A stretch of 64,000 nucleotides of DNA. Source: Oscillospiraceae bacterium. GTDB lineage: Bacteria > Bacillota > Clostridia > Oscillospirales > Ruminococcaceae. The notes below the pieces were generated by a model. It saw nothing but the letters and a program-made list of their open reading frames with translations, was not told the origin of the DNA and searched no databases. Each line of letters begins with the position of its first letter. Within the stretch, counting starts at the first letter, position 1. Made by a program: the position numbers and the translations under genes. Positions 54,289-62,849 of the stretch are shown here, in pieces. The stretch is taken from contig JAISBB010000001.1 in NCBI GenBank assembly GCA_031266415.1, positions 124,001-188,000 on the forward strand, in the 5' to 3' direction.

Positions 54289-55446
54289 TTAAACTCTCCT
54301 TGTGCTATTAGATCTAATCTCACAAATTGCATTTTTTAGAATCTTCACAAAACGCAATACTTCTTCTAAAGTATTATCATAAAAAAAACTAATCCTAACT
54401 GCAGATTCAACAATATTATTTTGCAGCCCTAGCGCTTTTAACACATGACTTTTACTCTTTTGCGAACATGCCGCACCTGAACCAATAAACACACCATCTT
54501 GCCCCAATCGGTTTACCAATAACTGTGAAGGAACCCCTAAAACTGAAAAATTTAAAACATATGGCAGAGCACCTGGACTCGAATTGATTTTAACCTCTTG
54601 AAATTTTGCAAGTTCTTCAACAAGGGTTCCCTTTAAAAGTTCCACTGTTTCTAGCCGTTTTTTAATTTCAGATGGATTAAGGAGTTTAAAAACCTCAGCC
54701 AACCCAACAACGCCACTTAAGTTTTCTGTCCCCATTCTAATCCCAAATTCTTGTGTACCACCTTCAACCAAACAAAACTTAAGACCACTTTTAACAAAAA
54801 GCCCACCTATCCCCTGTGGTGCCCCAATTTTATGCCCGCTAAAACTCATCACATCAACGCCGAGTTTTTTTACGTCACAATCAAGTTTGCCAATTGATTG
54901 AGCGGCATCACAATGAAATAAAGTATTACTATTCTTTTTCTTAACCGCTCTCACAATATTTTCTATTGGATAAATATCCCCAGTTTCATTATTAACCTGC
55001 ATTACACTCACAAGCATGGTTTTTTCATTTACCAATTCTTCAAAATCACTAACCGGCAATTCTCCATTGCTTTTCGGTTTAACATACAATACTTCATAAC
55101 CCAAACTTTCTAATTTTTTACAACAAGTCAAAACAGATTTGTGTTCAACCGCACTGGTTATAATACGGTTCCCATTCCTAAATTTAGGTTTAATTGCGCC
55201 CAAAATTGCAATCATATTACTTTCACTACCACTAGAGGTAAACACAAACTCATTCGACTCGCAGTTTATAACACGGCTTACAATTCCTCTTGAATTCTCT
55301 AGGATTTTTTTTGCCGCAATTCCCAGTTTGTGCAAAGCCGAAGGATTTGCAGAGTGGTTAACCAACAAATTAGAAATCTTCTCAACCACTTCTTTTTTCA
55401 CCATTGTAGTAGCCGCATTATCGAAATAAATATCAGGCTCCAACAT
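54289..55446 (-). CDS. Cysteine desulfurase (NifS/IscS family)
   Basis: Releases sulfur from cysteine for iron-sulfur clusters or tRNA thiolation. YFDNAATT at the start, PLP lysine in MSFSGHKIGAPQGIGG, and the catalytic cysteine in GSGAACSQKSKSH. About 385 residues from the ATG at 55446. No scaffold (nifU, iscU) or thiI gene follows, so the sulfur acceptor is unclear. MiaB and the glycosylase Nth in this operon need iron-sulfur clusters. Confidence 0.92.
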   Translation of the reverse strand: MLEPDIYFDNAATTMVKKEVVEKISNLLVNHSANPSALHKLGIAAKKILENSRGIVSRVINCESNEFVFTSSGSESNMIAILGAIKPKFRNGNRIITSAVEHKSVLTCCKKLESLGYEVLYVKPKSNGELPVSDFEELVNEKTMLVSVMQVNNETGDIYPIENIVRAVKKKNSNTLFHCDAAQSIGKLDCDVKKLGVDVMSFSGHKIGAPQGIGGLFVKSGLKFCLVEGGTQEFGIRMGTENLSGVVGLAEVFKLLNPSEIKKRLETVELLKGTLVEELAKFQEVKINSSPGALPYVLNFSVLGVPSQLLVNRLGQDGVFIGSGAACSQKSKSHVLKALGLQNNIVESAVRISFFYDNTLEEVLRFVKILKNAICEIRSNSTRRV

Positions 55447-56824
55447 CTTTAAAAACCCCTTTCTTTGCACCAACACCCGTTACATCCTTTATCCAGCCGC
55501 CTCTTTTTATGCGAACAAAACCAAAAATAAGCTTAACCAGAATATCTGCCCTTGTACACAAATAAACAACCGCCAACGGCCATTTGAAAATTTTCAGACC
55601 AAACCAAGTTAGAGGAACCGCAAAAAACCACAAAGAAATGGTATCTAAAAGTAACACCGTTTTCGTATCGGCACCACCTCGCAAAATGCCGTAAACGCAG
55701 GTGCTAGAAATCGCTTGAAAAAACAAAATAATGGCATTCACTTCAATCAGCTGAGCAGCCAACATTTTTGCTATTTCACTTAATTTCCCCATATTCAACA
55801 CCGGATTTTTAACCAGTAATGTTATCCCCAATGAAAAAACACCAACCGCCAAAGAAACAAAAAGAATATTTTTAATAAACTTTGATAATTTTTTAAATTC
55901 ACCACTACCAACTAACTGTCCTATTATCACCTCAACAGAAGAAGCGAATCCAACAATAAAAACACTAGATAACTGCCCAAATATCCCAACTTCAGCCACA
56001 GCAGCAATCACTTCTCTAGAACCTGTTTTACTAAAAACTATGTTATTCAATGAAAGCCCCAGCCCCCACAACACTTCATTTATCACAACCGCATAAGAGC
56101 ACTTAAAAAGATTCCGCATTACACCTTTTTTCTCTATAAACAGATCTCGCAACCGGAACCCTAACTTCACTTCTTTTTTTTCTAAAAAATAAATACACAA
56201 TAAAAAGGCAACACTTCGCGCAGTTAGTGTTGCGTAAGCCGATCCTTTAACTCCAAGTGCGGGGAATCCACATTTACCAAAAATTAATATATAATTTAAC
56301 ATAATATTTATGAAGAGAGTTACAAGTTCCACAAATAAAGCGAACTTTACTTCAGACATACTTCGCAGCACTAGCACATAAACAACCAAAAAACCGGTTA
56401 AAAGATATGTTGGGGCCATAAACCGCAAATATTGTGCACCAATCACAACTAACCATTGATCGTTTGTTAATAACCGCATAACAACAGTTGGCACACTAAA
56501 CAAAGTAACAGAAAAGAGCCCACCAATCACTAATATTAAGTTCAAAGAAACTGCCATGATTTTCTTGATTGAAACCAGATCTTGCTTACCGAAATATTGC
56601 GCACACACCATACAAGCCCCACTGCCCACACCAGAGATAATAAAGAAAAATATAATAAATGGAATGTTGGCAATTATACAAGCATCTAGTTCATTTTCTC
56701 CCAACAACTGGACCATGAGAACATCTGTCATATTAATAGCAAATGAAATTAATCCCTGCGCCGCCATTGGCAAACTCAGGGTGAGCAGCATTTTACAAAC
56801 AGATTCGTGCTTCATTGTATTCAT
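55433..56824 (-). CDS. MATE-family efflux transporter
   Basis: Multidrug or metabolite exporter driven by sodium or protons. Twelve hydrophobic segments in two homologous halves; MLLTLSLPMAAQGLISFAIN, IANIPFIIFFF and MVCAQYFGKQDL are family text. 463 residues from the ATG at 56824, which overlaps the thiT stop (ATGA). A longer start lies far inside thiT and is not plausible. Substrate unknown. Confidence 0.92.
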   Translation of the reverse strand: MNTMKHESVCKMLLTLSLPMAAQGLISFAINMTDVLMVQLLGENELDACIIANIPFIIFFFIISGVGSGACMVCAQYFGKQDLVSIKKIMAVSLNLILVIGGLFSVTLFSVPTVVMRLLTNDQWLVVIGAQYLRFMAPTYLLTGFLVVYVLVLRSMSEVKFALFVELVTLFINIMLNYILIFGKCGFPALGVKGSAYATLTARSVAFLLCIYFLEKKEVKLGFRLRDLFIEKKGVMRNLFKCSYAVVINEVLWGLGLSLNNIVFSKTGSREVIAAVAEVGIFGQLSSVFIVGFASSVEVIIGQLVGSGEFKKLSKFIKNILFVSLAVGVFSLGITLLVKNPVLNMGKLSEIAKMLAAQLIEVNAIILFFQAISSTCVYGILRGGADTKTVLLLDTISLWFFAVPLTWFGLKIFKWPLAVVYLCTRADILVKLIFGFVRIKRGGWIKDVTGVGAKKGVFKDVGA

Positions 56825-57384
56825 GCCAATTTTGTTCCCCTTTTCCAATCTGAAGCTAAAAGCCTGCACACACCCAACATAGTCAAAAACATTTCCGGAA
56901 TTAAATATGAAGCATTGTAAAATATGCTCAATGTTACGGCAACAACTCTTGCTTGCTTTAACAACGGCCCCCAAACAAGAACGCCCGCTATCAAATGAAC
57001 AACAAACTTTAACATAAAAACAACAAAAATACACAAACAAACTTCGCGAAATTCTTTTTTTAACTTACGGCAGCAAAATACCGAACCAAGCCCCAAAACC
57101 CCATAGCCACACAGGTAATCTAAAAACACACAAACGAAAAATTGGAAGCCATTTAACGCAATGGAACCTAGCGGCCCAAAAAACAACTTAAATAAACCAC
57201 AAGCCAACCCAAGCAGCACACCAAACCGTGGCCCCAATTTAATGCCAGTAAAAACTATTGGAACCATACCAAAAAGAGAAACAGAACCGCCACAAGGCCA
57301 AAAACCTGAAAATTTAATATTGCCAAGCAAAACAGTTAAAGCGAAAAAAAACGCAAACAGTGACACTTTTTTATTTTTCTTCAA
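56821..57384 (-). CDS. thiT: ThiT-like thiamine ECF transporter S component
   Basis: Substrate-binding membrane subunit for thiamine uptake; needs the shared EcfAA'T module, which is not here. About six membrane segments in 187 residues. WPCGGSVSLFGMVPIVF, KFVVHLIAGVLVWG and SIFYNASYLIPE match ThiT, including the His, Trp, Tyr and Asn expected around the ligand. The TTG start overlaps the upstream gene; a GTG at 57366 is possible. No TPP riboswitch is seen because the gene is internal to the operon. A related vitamin is not excluded. Confidence 0.82.
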   Translation of the reverse strand: MKKNKKVSLFAFFFALTVLLGNIKFSGFWPCGGSVSLFGMVPIVFTGIKLGPRFGVLLGLACGLFKLFFGPLGSIALNGFQFFVCVFLDYLCGYGVLGLGSVFCCRKLKKEFREVCLCIFVVFMLKFVVHLIAGVLVWGPLLKQARVVAVTLSIFYNASYLIPEMFLTMLGVCRLLASDWKRGTKLA

Positions 57385-57862
57385 CCTTAACTTGCCTATC
57401 TTTCTTAACGTCGCTCTTTAAAATGTTCTTTGTGTTTTTCACATCGTTTAAGCAACCAAACAACCCATTTTCTGCCTTATTTAAAAGTTCGTCTAGATAT
57501 TGATACGTATTTCTTTTAATATTTCGCGCATTGATCATTGCCTCATTCATCACATCTTGCGCTTTCTCGAATGCCCTTTGCGTTACATCTTCTTCGTTTA
57601 TCAAAAGGCTGGCTTTTTCTTCTGCTTTTTGGATCATTAATTGGGCACTCTTCTTTGCATTTTCTAAGATTGCTTCTTCACGCTCCGTAATGTCACCTGC
57701 CATCCTAACTTCACTTGGCAAACTTTCACGAATTTCTTCCAAAATCTCTAATATTTCATTAATACGAACTACAATTCGACCACCAGAAAGTGGGATTTTT
57801 ACGCCCTTTGTAAACAAGTGCTCAAGAATATTCAACAATTCATCAATTTTATTTGTTGCCAC
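57371..57862 (-). CDS. Coiled-coil protein of the clostridial ATPase-like family
   Basis: About 163 residues from the GTG at 57862, 7 bases after GGAGGG. After an N-terminal helix pair (VRINEILEILEEIRESLPSEV) it is a long heptad-like helix (AILENAKKSAQLMIQKAEEK, FEKAQDVMNEAMINARNIKR) similar to stator-type or DivIVA-like coiled coils. Proteins of this look are common in Clostridia and usually left unnamed. It is the first gene of the 57.9-40.1 kb operon and overlaps thiT. Confidence 0.75.
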   Translation of the reverse strand: MATNKIDELLNILEHLFTKGVKIPLSGGRIVVRINEILEILEEIRESLPSEVRMAGDITEREEAILENAKKSAQLMIQKAEEKASLLINEEDVTQRAFEKAQDVMNEAMINARNIKRNTYQYLDELLNKAENGLFGCLNDVKNTKNILKSDVKKDRQVKVEEK

Positions 57863-57906
57863 TTCTATTCCCTCCAATTGCAATTGCAAAAATCCAACAC
57901 CTTATT

Positions 57907-57935
57907 ATTTTACCATGCATCTAAAAAAAAATCAA
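57907..57935 (-). promoter_or_regulatory. Promoter of the long leftward operon
   Basis: On the minus strand TTGATT (57930-57935), a 17-base spacer and TAAAAT (57907-57912), 45 bases before the coiled-coil gene. It is back to back with the promoter of the methyltransferase gene. Confidence 0.65.
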
Positions 57936-57959
57936 AAATGAAAGATTTATGAAGCAGCA

Positions 57960-57968
57960 TGATATAAT
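57960..57968 (+). promoter_or_regulatory. Extended -10 promoter for the TrmH-type gene
   Basis: TGATATAAT is a consensus TATAAT with the TGn extension; no good -35 is seen. It lies about 18 bases before the GTG start, giving a short leader. Confidence 0.65.
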
Positions 57969-57986
57969 TGCCGTGAGGTGTATTTA

Positions 57987-58793
57987 GTGGAAATAATTAA
58001 CAGCAAAGATAACTTGACCATAAAACGAATTCGCAAATTAATTCAATCTAAAAAAGAAAGGTTAAAATACAAGCAATTCGTTATTGAAGGGCATAAATTA
58101 ATTGAAGAAGCACTTAAAAGCCAAATTCAAATCGAAATTTGCTTGTTTACTGACTCTTTTTTAACACAGTATCAAAGTTTTGTTGAAAATTTAACTTCGC
58201 GCGCAACGCGCATGCAACGGCTGGCTCCTGGCTTAGAATCGCGAATTTCTGTTAATTCTTCTCCACAAAGCATATATTGTGTTTGCTCGCTACCAGATTT
58301 TTCTGTTCATCATCACAACCTCCAACCGGGCAAACACTTAGCTTTAATTCAGATTCAAGACCCCCATAATCTTGGTGCAATTATCCGCACAGCAGATGCT
58401 TTTTCAATCGACTGCCTTTATATTTCAAGCGATTCTGTAGATTTGTTTTGCCCCAAAGTCATTCGTGCTTCCATGGGTTCTTGTTTTCGGCAAAAAGTTA
58501 CCATCTTAAATGATGTTTATACGTTTTTAAACATATGCAAAACACAAAAGTTCGCTACTTATGCAACCACTGTTGAAGGGAACACACAAGACATTACTCA
58601 AATTCAATTTAGCAAAAATTCTGTTATATTCATCGGAAATGAAGGGAATGGACTGCCAAAAGAACTAATTTCTAGTGTCGAACATCACATTAAAATTCCA
58701 ATCTCTTCGCAAGTTGATTCGCTTAATGTTAGCGTTGCAACCGGAATTCTTGCATGTTACCTAACCAATTCAACACCAAATTTCACGCCGTAA
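57987..58793 (+). CDS. TrmH/SpoU-family RNA 2'-O-methyltransferase
   Basis: Methylates a ribose in rRNA or tRNA. An N-terminal substrate-binding domain (KQFVIEGHKLIEEAL) precedes the knotted SPOUT domain: LIQIQDPHNLGAIIRTADAF, VIFIGNEGNGLPKEL and IPISSQVDSLNVSVATG are motifs 1 to 3. About 268 residues. The GTG at 57987 is 6 bases after GAGGTG. The target RNA cannot be told from the sequence. Confidence 0.92.
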   Translation: MEIINSKDNLTIKRIRKLIQSKKERLKYKQFVIEGHKLIEEALKSQIQIEICLFTDSFLTQYQSFVENLTSRATRMQRLAPGLESRISVNSSPQSIYCVCSLPDFSVHHHNLQPGKHLALIQIQDPHNLGAIIRTADAFSIDCLYISSDSVDLFCPKVIRASMGSCFRQKVTILNDVYTFLNICKTQKFATYATTVEGNTQDITQIQFSKNSVIFIGNEGNGLPKELISSVEHHIKIPISSQVDSLNVSVATGILACYLTNSTPNFTP

Positions 58794-58970
58794 GCGACAA
58801 CACCTCACACCAAACCATTAAGGTAGGTAAGACTATGCAGACATTCTCGACTATTTTCAATACAATGTCGGCATGAAAGTTCAAAAACAACTTGAGCATA
58901 CACAGTTTTTTAAAAAAGTTTTTGCAAAAGCGCCATAATGAGAAAAGTAATAAAATTAAGGAGTCACCCA

Positions 58971-59360
58971 ATGGAAAAGAAACTATTAGATGCAGCTAAA
59001 CAAGTGGTTGGAAAATTCTCGTTAAATGGATTCGAAGGGAATTCAGCTGGGCAAGTTGCCTCGGCACTTATCACCTCCAAAGGCAATGTATATACCGGAA
59101 TATGTATGGATGTTGCCTGTAACTTGGGGTTCTGTGCAGAACATGCGGCTATAGCCGAGATGTTAAAGAACCGCGAAACAGAAGTTGCGTGGATTGTGGC
59201 CATTTTAGAAGATGGCAAGATACTTCCGCCCTGTGGTCGCTGCCGCGAAATGCTCGTTCAAATTAATGAATGTAACGTAAATACAAAAGTGATTATCAAC
59301 CAGGGACAAATGGTTCCATTAAGTGAATTATTACCATTTCTCTGGCATACAAGACTGTAA
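58971..59360 (+). CDS. Cytidine deaminase-like zinc enzyme
   Basis: CAEHAAIAE and PPCGRCREML are the zinc-binding motifs of the cytidine/deoxycytidylate deaminase fold. About 129 residues; ATG 58971 is 7 bases after AAGGAG. ASALITSKGNVYTGICMDV replaces the FPVGAAL-type start of housekeeping Cdd, so it is closer to the blasticidin-S-deaminase-like group. The substrate is probably a pyrimidine nucleoside but is not certain. It is alone on the plus strand. Confidence 0.85.
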   Translation: MEKKLLDAAKQVVGKFSLNGFEGNSAGQVASALITSKGNVYTGICMDVACNLGFCAEHAAIAEMLKNRETEVAWIVAILEDGKILPPCGRCREMLVQINECNVNTKVIINQGQMVPLSELLPFLWHTRL

Positions 59361-59424
59361 ACGAGTTTTGAATCCCGTTTACAAAACTTTTTCAGTGCCA
59401 TTTGTGAATATTATTTATTGGGAA

Positions 59425-60279
59425 TTAATTGCGCCATAAATCATCCAACTGGCCGATTGCAACTCGCTCTATTCCATTCAAATCTTTTTCAATAGCAGTT
59501 TTAAAATCCGCTTCACCTAAAATATTTAAAACCGCCTCCATTTGGCCAAACCCAACCTCTAATGCAAGTGTCCCACGTGGCTTAAGGTACCCCTTGAAAT
59601 GCTTCGCAATTTTGGGGTAAAAGTCCAAGCCATGCACACCACCATCTAAGGCAATTCTTGGCTCAAATAACACTTCTTTCTGTAAATTCCCAATTTCAGC
59701 AGTTTTAACATAAGGGGGGTTTGCAACAATCAAATCAATCTCAACATCAGGCAATAAATCGAAAATATCTTGGTTCAATGAATTTGCATTCTCAAGTTTA
59801 TAGACTTCGCAATTTTTTTTAAGATATTCAAATGCTTCTTTACTTTTTTCCACCAAATAAACAATTGCATCGGGCCGTGCCATAGCAACCGAAATTCCAA
59901 TGCAACCACTACCACTGCAAAGGTCAAAAACAACTGGCCTTTCTTTCGTTTCAATTATTTTTAATGCTACTTCAACCAGAGTTTCCGTTTCTGGCCTGGG
60001 AACTAAAACTCCAGGTCCAACAAAAAAATTAAGCCCACAAAAAAACCAATTCCCAATTATGTACTGCAAAGGCTCGCGGATAACCCTTCTCTTTGCCATT
60101 GAATAAATAGCCATTGCTTGCTTTTTTGTTAGATTTACATTAAGCATCCACATTTTGCCTAAAACTTCTTCAAAAATTACATTCGCTTCAAAACCAGGGG
60201 ACTCTATATGCGCAAGCTTCAACATTTGCTTAACTGAAACATATAAGTCACGGTTTCTCAAAACTGGCATTCCTTTCAA
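59425..60279 (-). CDS. prmC: Peptide chain release factor N5-glutamine methyltransferase
   Basis: Methylates the GGQ glutamine of release factors. VVFDLCSGSGCIGIS is the SAM site and VANPPYVKTAEI the substrate motif; an N-terminal helical domain precedes. About 280 residues. Start may be TTG 60279 or, with AAAGGA 9 bases before, TTG 60261. prfA is usually next to prmC but is absent here. Confidence 0.94.
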   Translation of the reverse strand: MKGMPVLRNRDLYVSVKQMLKLAHIESPGFEANVIFEEVLGKMWMLNVNLTKKQAMAIYSMAKRRVIREPLQYIIGNWFFCGLNFFVGPGVLVPRPETETLVEVALKIIETKERPVVFDLCSGSGCIGISVAMARPDAIVYLVEKSKEAFEYLKKNCEVYKLENANSLNQDIFDLLPDVEIDLIVANPPYVKTAEIGNLQKEVLFEPRIALDGGVHGLDFYPKIAKHFKGYLKPRGTLALEVGFGQMEAVLNILGEADFKTAIEKDLNGIERVAIGQLDDLWRN

Positions 60280-60291
60280 AAACTTTAATTT

Positions 60292-60948
60292 TCACTCAAT
60301 CGCAGCTTTCTTAAAAACCACAATTGAACGCCTATCACCATTTGGCAGCAAAAACTTGTTTACGGAGCAAATTTCTAGTTTAGATTTTTGCATTTGCGAA
60401 GTTGCTATTTCTAATTCCTGCTCAACTTCATATCCTTTAAGAGCAACAAGCTGGCCCCCTATTTTCAAAAAAGCAGCACTTGCCCAAATCAATTTCTCAA
60501 CATTCATCGCGGCACGGCTAACAACTAAATTAAAGCAACCTTTATCCTTTTTTTTCGATTGCTCTTGAGCTGCTGCGTGTAAAATTTCGCAATTAATATT
60601 TAACACTATCAACAACTCATTAAGGAACTTAACGCGCTTTTTTAAAGAATCCAGCAATGTTAAATTTAAACTGGGAGTCAAAATTTTTAATGGAATACCT
60701 GGGAACCCTGCACCAGTTCCAACATCAACCACTTTACTTTCTAATAAATTTATATACTTGGCAACCATAAGACTATCTATAAAATGCTTGTGTAAAACAT
60801 CCTCTAAATTTGTTATGGCGGTAAGGTTCACCGTTTTATTATAAGCAACAAGAAATTCGTAATATTTTTTAAATTGCGCCAGTTGAAATTCCGAAAAACA
60901 CCAACCTAATTCTGAACATACACTCTCAAATTGCCCCCATGTATTAAT
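60292..60948 (-). CDS. rsmG: 16S rRNA m7G527 methyltransferase, probable ATT start
   Basis: SAM-dependent methylation of G527 in 16S rRNA. VVDVGTGAGFPGIPLKIL is the SAM site. The first ordinary start, GTG at 60831, would begin at NLTAI and lose about 40 residues that every RsmG has. The same frame is open upstream without ATG, GTG or TTG and reads WGQFESVCSELGW then FKKYYEFLVAYNKTVNLTAI, matching the family. ATT at 60948 overlaps the mnmG stop (ATTAA) and has AAGGAG 11 bases before, so AUU initiation gives 218 residues. Confidence 0.88.
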   Translation of the reverse strand: MNTWGQFESVCSELGWCFSEFQLAQFKKYYEFLVAYNKTVNLTAITNLEDVLHKHFIDSLMVAKYINLLESKVVDVGTGAGFPGIPLKILTPSLNLTLLDSLKKRVKFLNELLIVLNINCEILHAAAQEQSKKKDKGCFNLVVSRAAMNVEKLIWASAAFLKIGGQLVALKGYEVEQELEIATSQMQKSKLEICSVNKFLLPNGDRRSIVVFKKAAIE

Positions 60949-62845
60949 TTCCTAAGCCACTCCTTTCCTTAGCCCTGGCAAGCCAAATCAACAAATTAAA
61001 AATATCCGTCGGATTCACTCCAGATATCCTTGATGCTTGCCCTATATTTTGTGGCCTTATTTTTGCTAGTTTCTCTCGTGCCTCTAACCTCAGACCTTCG
61101 ATTACACTATAATTAATATCTTGTGGCAACTTCTTTGATTCTGCCTTTTTTAATTTTTCCACTTGAAGTTTTTGTTTATCTATATACCCTTCATAACGTG
61201 TATCTATTTCCACACGTTCACTTACATCTAAAGGAATTTCTGCTCGTTTTTGCTTAAAAATCTCTTCCCACAATCTTTTAACATCGGAATAGCTCACACC
61301 CAAATGTTTAAGAAGATCTTGGAGCCTAATTCCAGTGCTTGCATCTTTTCCACCACCAATTGCAAGCAACTGATTTAATTGTTCACAAGGAGCAATAACG
61401 GTTTCTTTAAGCCAATTATATTCTCTCTTAATCAATTCCATTTTCTTTAAAAAGCTATCCCATCTTAAGGAATCAATCAAGCCTAAACTTTTTCCAATTG
61501 GAGTAAGCCTTTCATCAGCATTGTCTTGACGAAGCAACAATCTATATTCTGACCGCGAAGTCATCATCCGGTAAGGTTCTTCACACCCTTTGGTAACCAA
61601 ATCGTCTATTAATGTCCCAATATATGAACTAGATCTTGACAAAACTAGCATTTCTTTTTCCAAAACCTTCTGCGCCGCATTAATCCCAGCAACAAGCCCT
61701 TGTGCCGCCGCTTCTTCATAACCACTTGTTCCATTGAATTGCCCAGCACAAAAAAGTGACTCCACACATTTCGACTCAAGTGTAGGGTAAAGGGTTAAAG
61801 GGTCGCAACAATCATATTCAATTGCATAAGCCGGCCTCATTATATGCGCATTTTCAAATCCTTCAAGCGACCGGTACATTAAAACCTGAACATCCTCTGG
61901 CATAGATGTAGACATCCCTTGAATATATATCTCTTGAGTTGTTAACCCCATAGGCTCAATAAAAAGTTGATGACGATTTTTATCTGAAAATCTAATAACT
62001 TTATCTTCAATGCTCGGGCAATAACGTGGCCCAACCCCTTCAACATTACCAGAATAAATGGCCGCTTTTTTAAGATTTTTTCTGATAATTTCGTGAGTAG
62101 TTTCATTTGTATATGCTATGTGGCAAATAACTTTATTTGTCAATTCCTTTTTCGTTTCAAATGAAAAAGGAATTATTTTCTTATCTCCTTCTTGTTTTTC
62201 TAATTTGTCAAAATCAATGCTCCTACTTAAAATGCGCGCTGGAGTTCCTGTTTTAAGCCTGCGCAACGGTACTCCCAATTCTCTAAGTGATTCATTTAAA
62301 CCTTCCGCCATTTTCATCCAATCTGGGCCACTTTTAAACATTCCACTCCCCACAAAAATCGAACTATTAAGAGCAGTTCCTGTGCAAACCACAATCGCTT
62401 TAACAATATATTGCGTTCCCAAATGAGTAATCACACTGTGAATAGCACCGTTAGAATCAATCGTTATTTTTTTCGCTTCTGCCTGCTTAATATAAAGATT
62501 TTCTTGCTGTTCTAAAATAGCTTTCATATTCTGGTGATAAATCATCCTATCTACTTGCGCTCTTGGACTATAAACTGCCGGCCCTTTCCCCAAATTCAAC
62601 ATTCTAAATTGCAACATTGTTGCATCTGCTTGCTTCGCCATTTGGCCACCTAAGGCATCTATTTCACGAACAAGGTGCCCTTTCGCCGTTCCCCCAATTG
62701 ATGGATTGCATGGCATATTTGCAATTGCATCTAATGACAAGGTAATTAAAATAACCTTACAACCTAATCTCGCGGCAACCAATGCAGCTTCACACCCTGC
62801 ATGGCCACCACCAATTACTGCAATATCAAATTCTTTGTTCTTCAA
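60944..62845 (-). CDS. mnmG: tRNA uridine-34 carboxymethylaminomethyl synthesis enzyme
   Basis: FAD enzyme that, with MnmE, modifies the wobble uridine of tRNAs such as tRNA-Gln(TTG), tRNA-Gly(TCC) and tRNA-Arg(TCT) found here. AVIGGGHAGCEAALVAARLG is the FAD site; MPCNPSIGGTAKGHLVREID and YCPSIEDKVIRF are signatures. 633 residues. mnmE, its usual neighbour, is not present; glmU precedes and rsmG follows. Confidence 0.96.
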   Translation of the reverse strand: MKNKEFDIAVIGGGHAGCEAALVAARLGCKVILITLSLDAIANMPCNPSIGGTAKGHLVREIDALGGQMAKQADATMLQFRMLNLGKGPAVYSPRAQVDRMIYHQNMKAILEQQENLYIKQAEAKKITIDSNGAIHSVITHLGTQYIVKAIVVCTGTALNSSIFVGSGMFKSGPDWMKMAEGLNESLRELGVPLRRLKTGTPARILSRSIDFDKLEKQEGDKKIIPFSFETKKELTNKVICHIAYTNETTHEIIRKNLKKAAIYSGNVEGVGPRYCPSIEDKVIRFSDKNRHQLFIEPMGLTTQEIYIQGMSTSMPEDVQVLMYRSLEGFENAHIMRPAYAIEYDCCDPLTLYPTLESKCVESLFCAGQFNGTSGYEEAAAQGLVAGINAAQKVLEKEMLVLSRSSSYIGTLIDDLVTKGCEEPYRMMTSRSEYRLLLRQDNADERLTPIGKSLGLIDSLRWDSFLKKMELIKREYNWLKETVIAPCEQLNQLLAIGGGKDASTGIRLQDLLKHLGVSYSDVKRLWEEIFKQKRAEIPLDVSERVEIDTRYEGYIDKQKLQVEKLKKAESKKLPQDINYSVIEGLRLEAREKLAKIRPQNIGQASRISGVNPTDIFNLLIWLARAKERSGLGN

Positions 62846-62849
62846 AACT

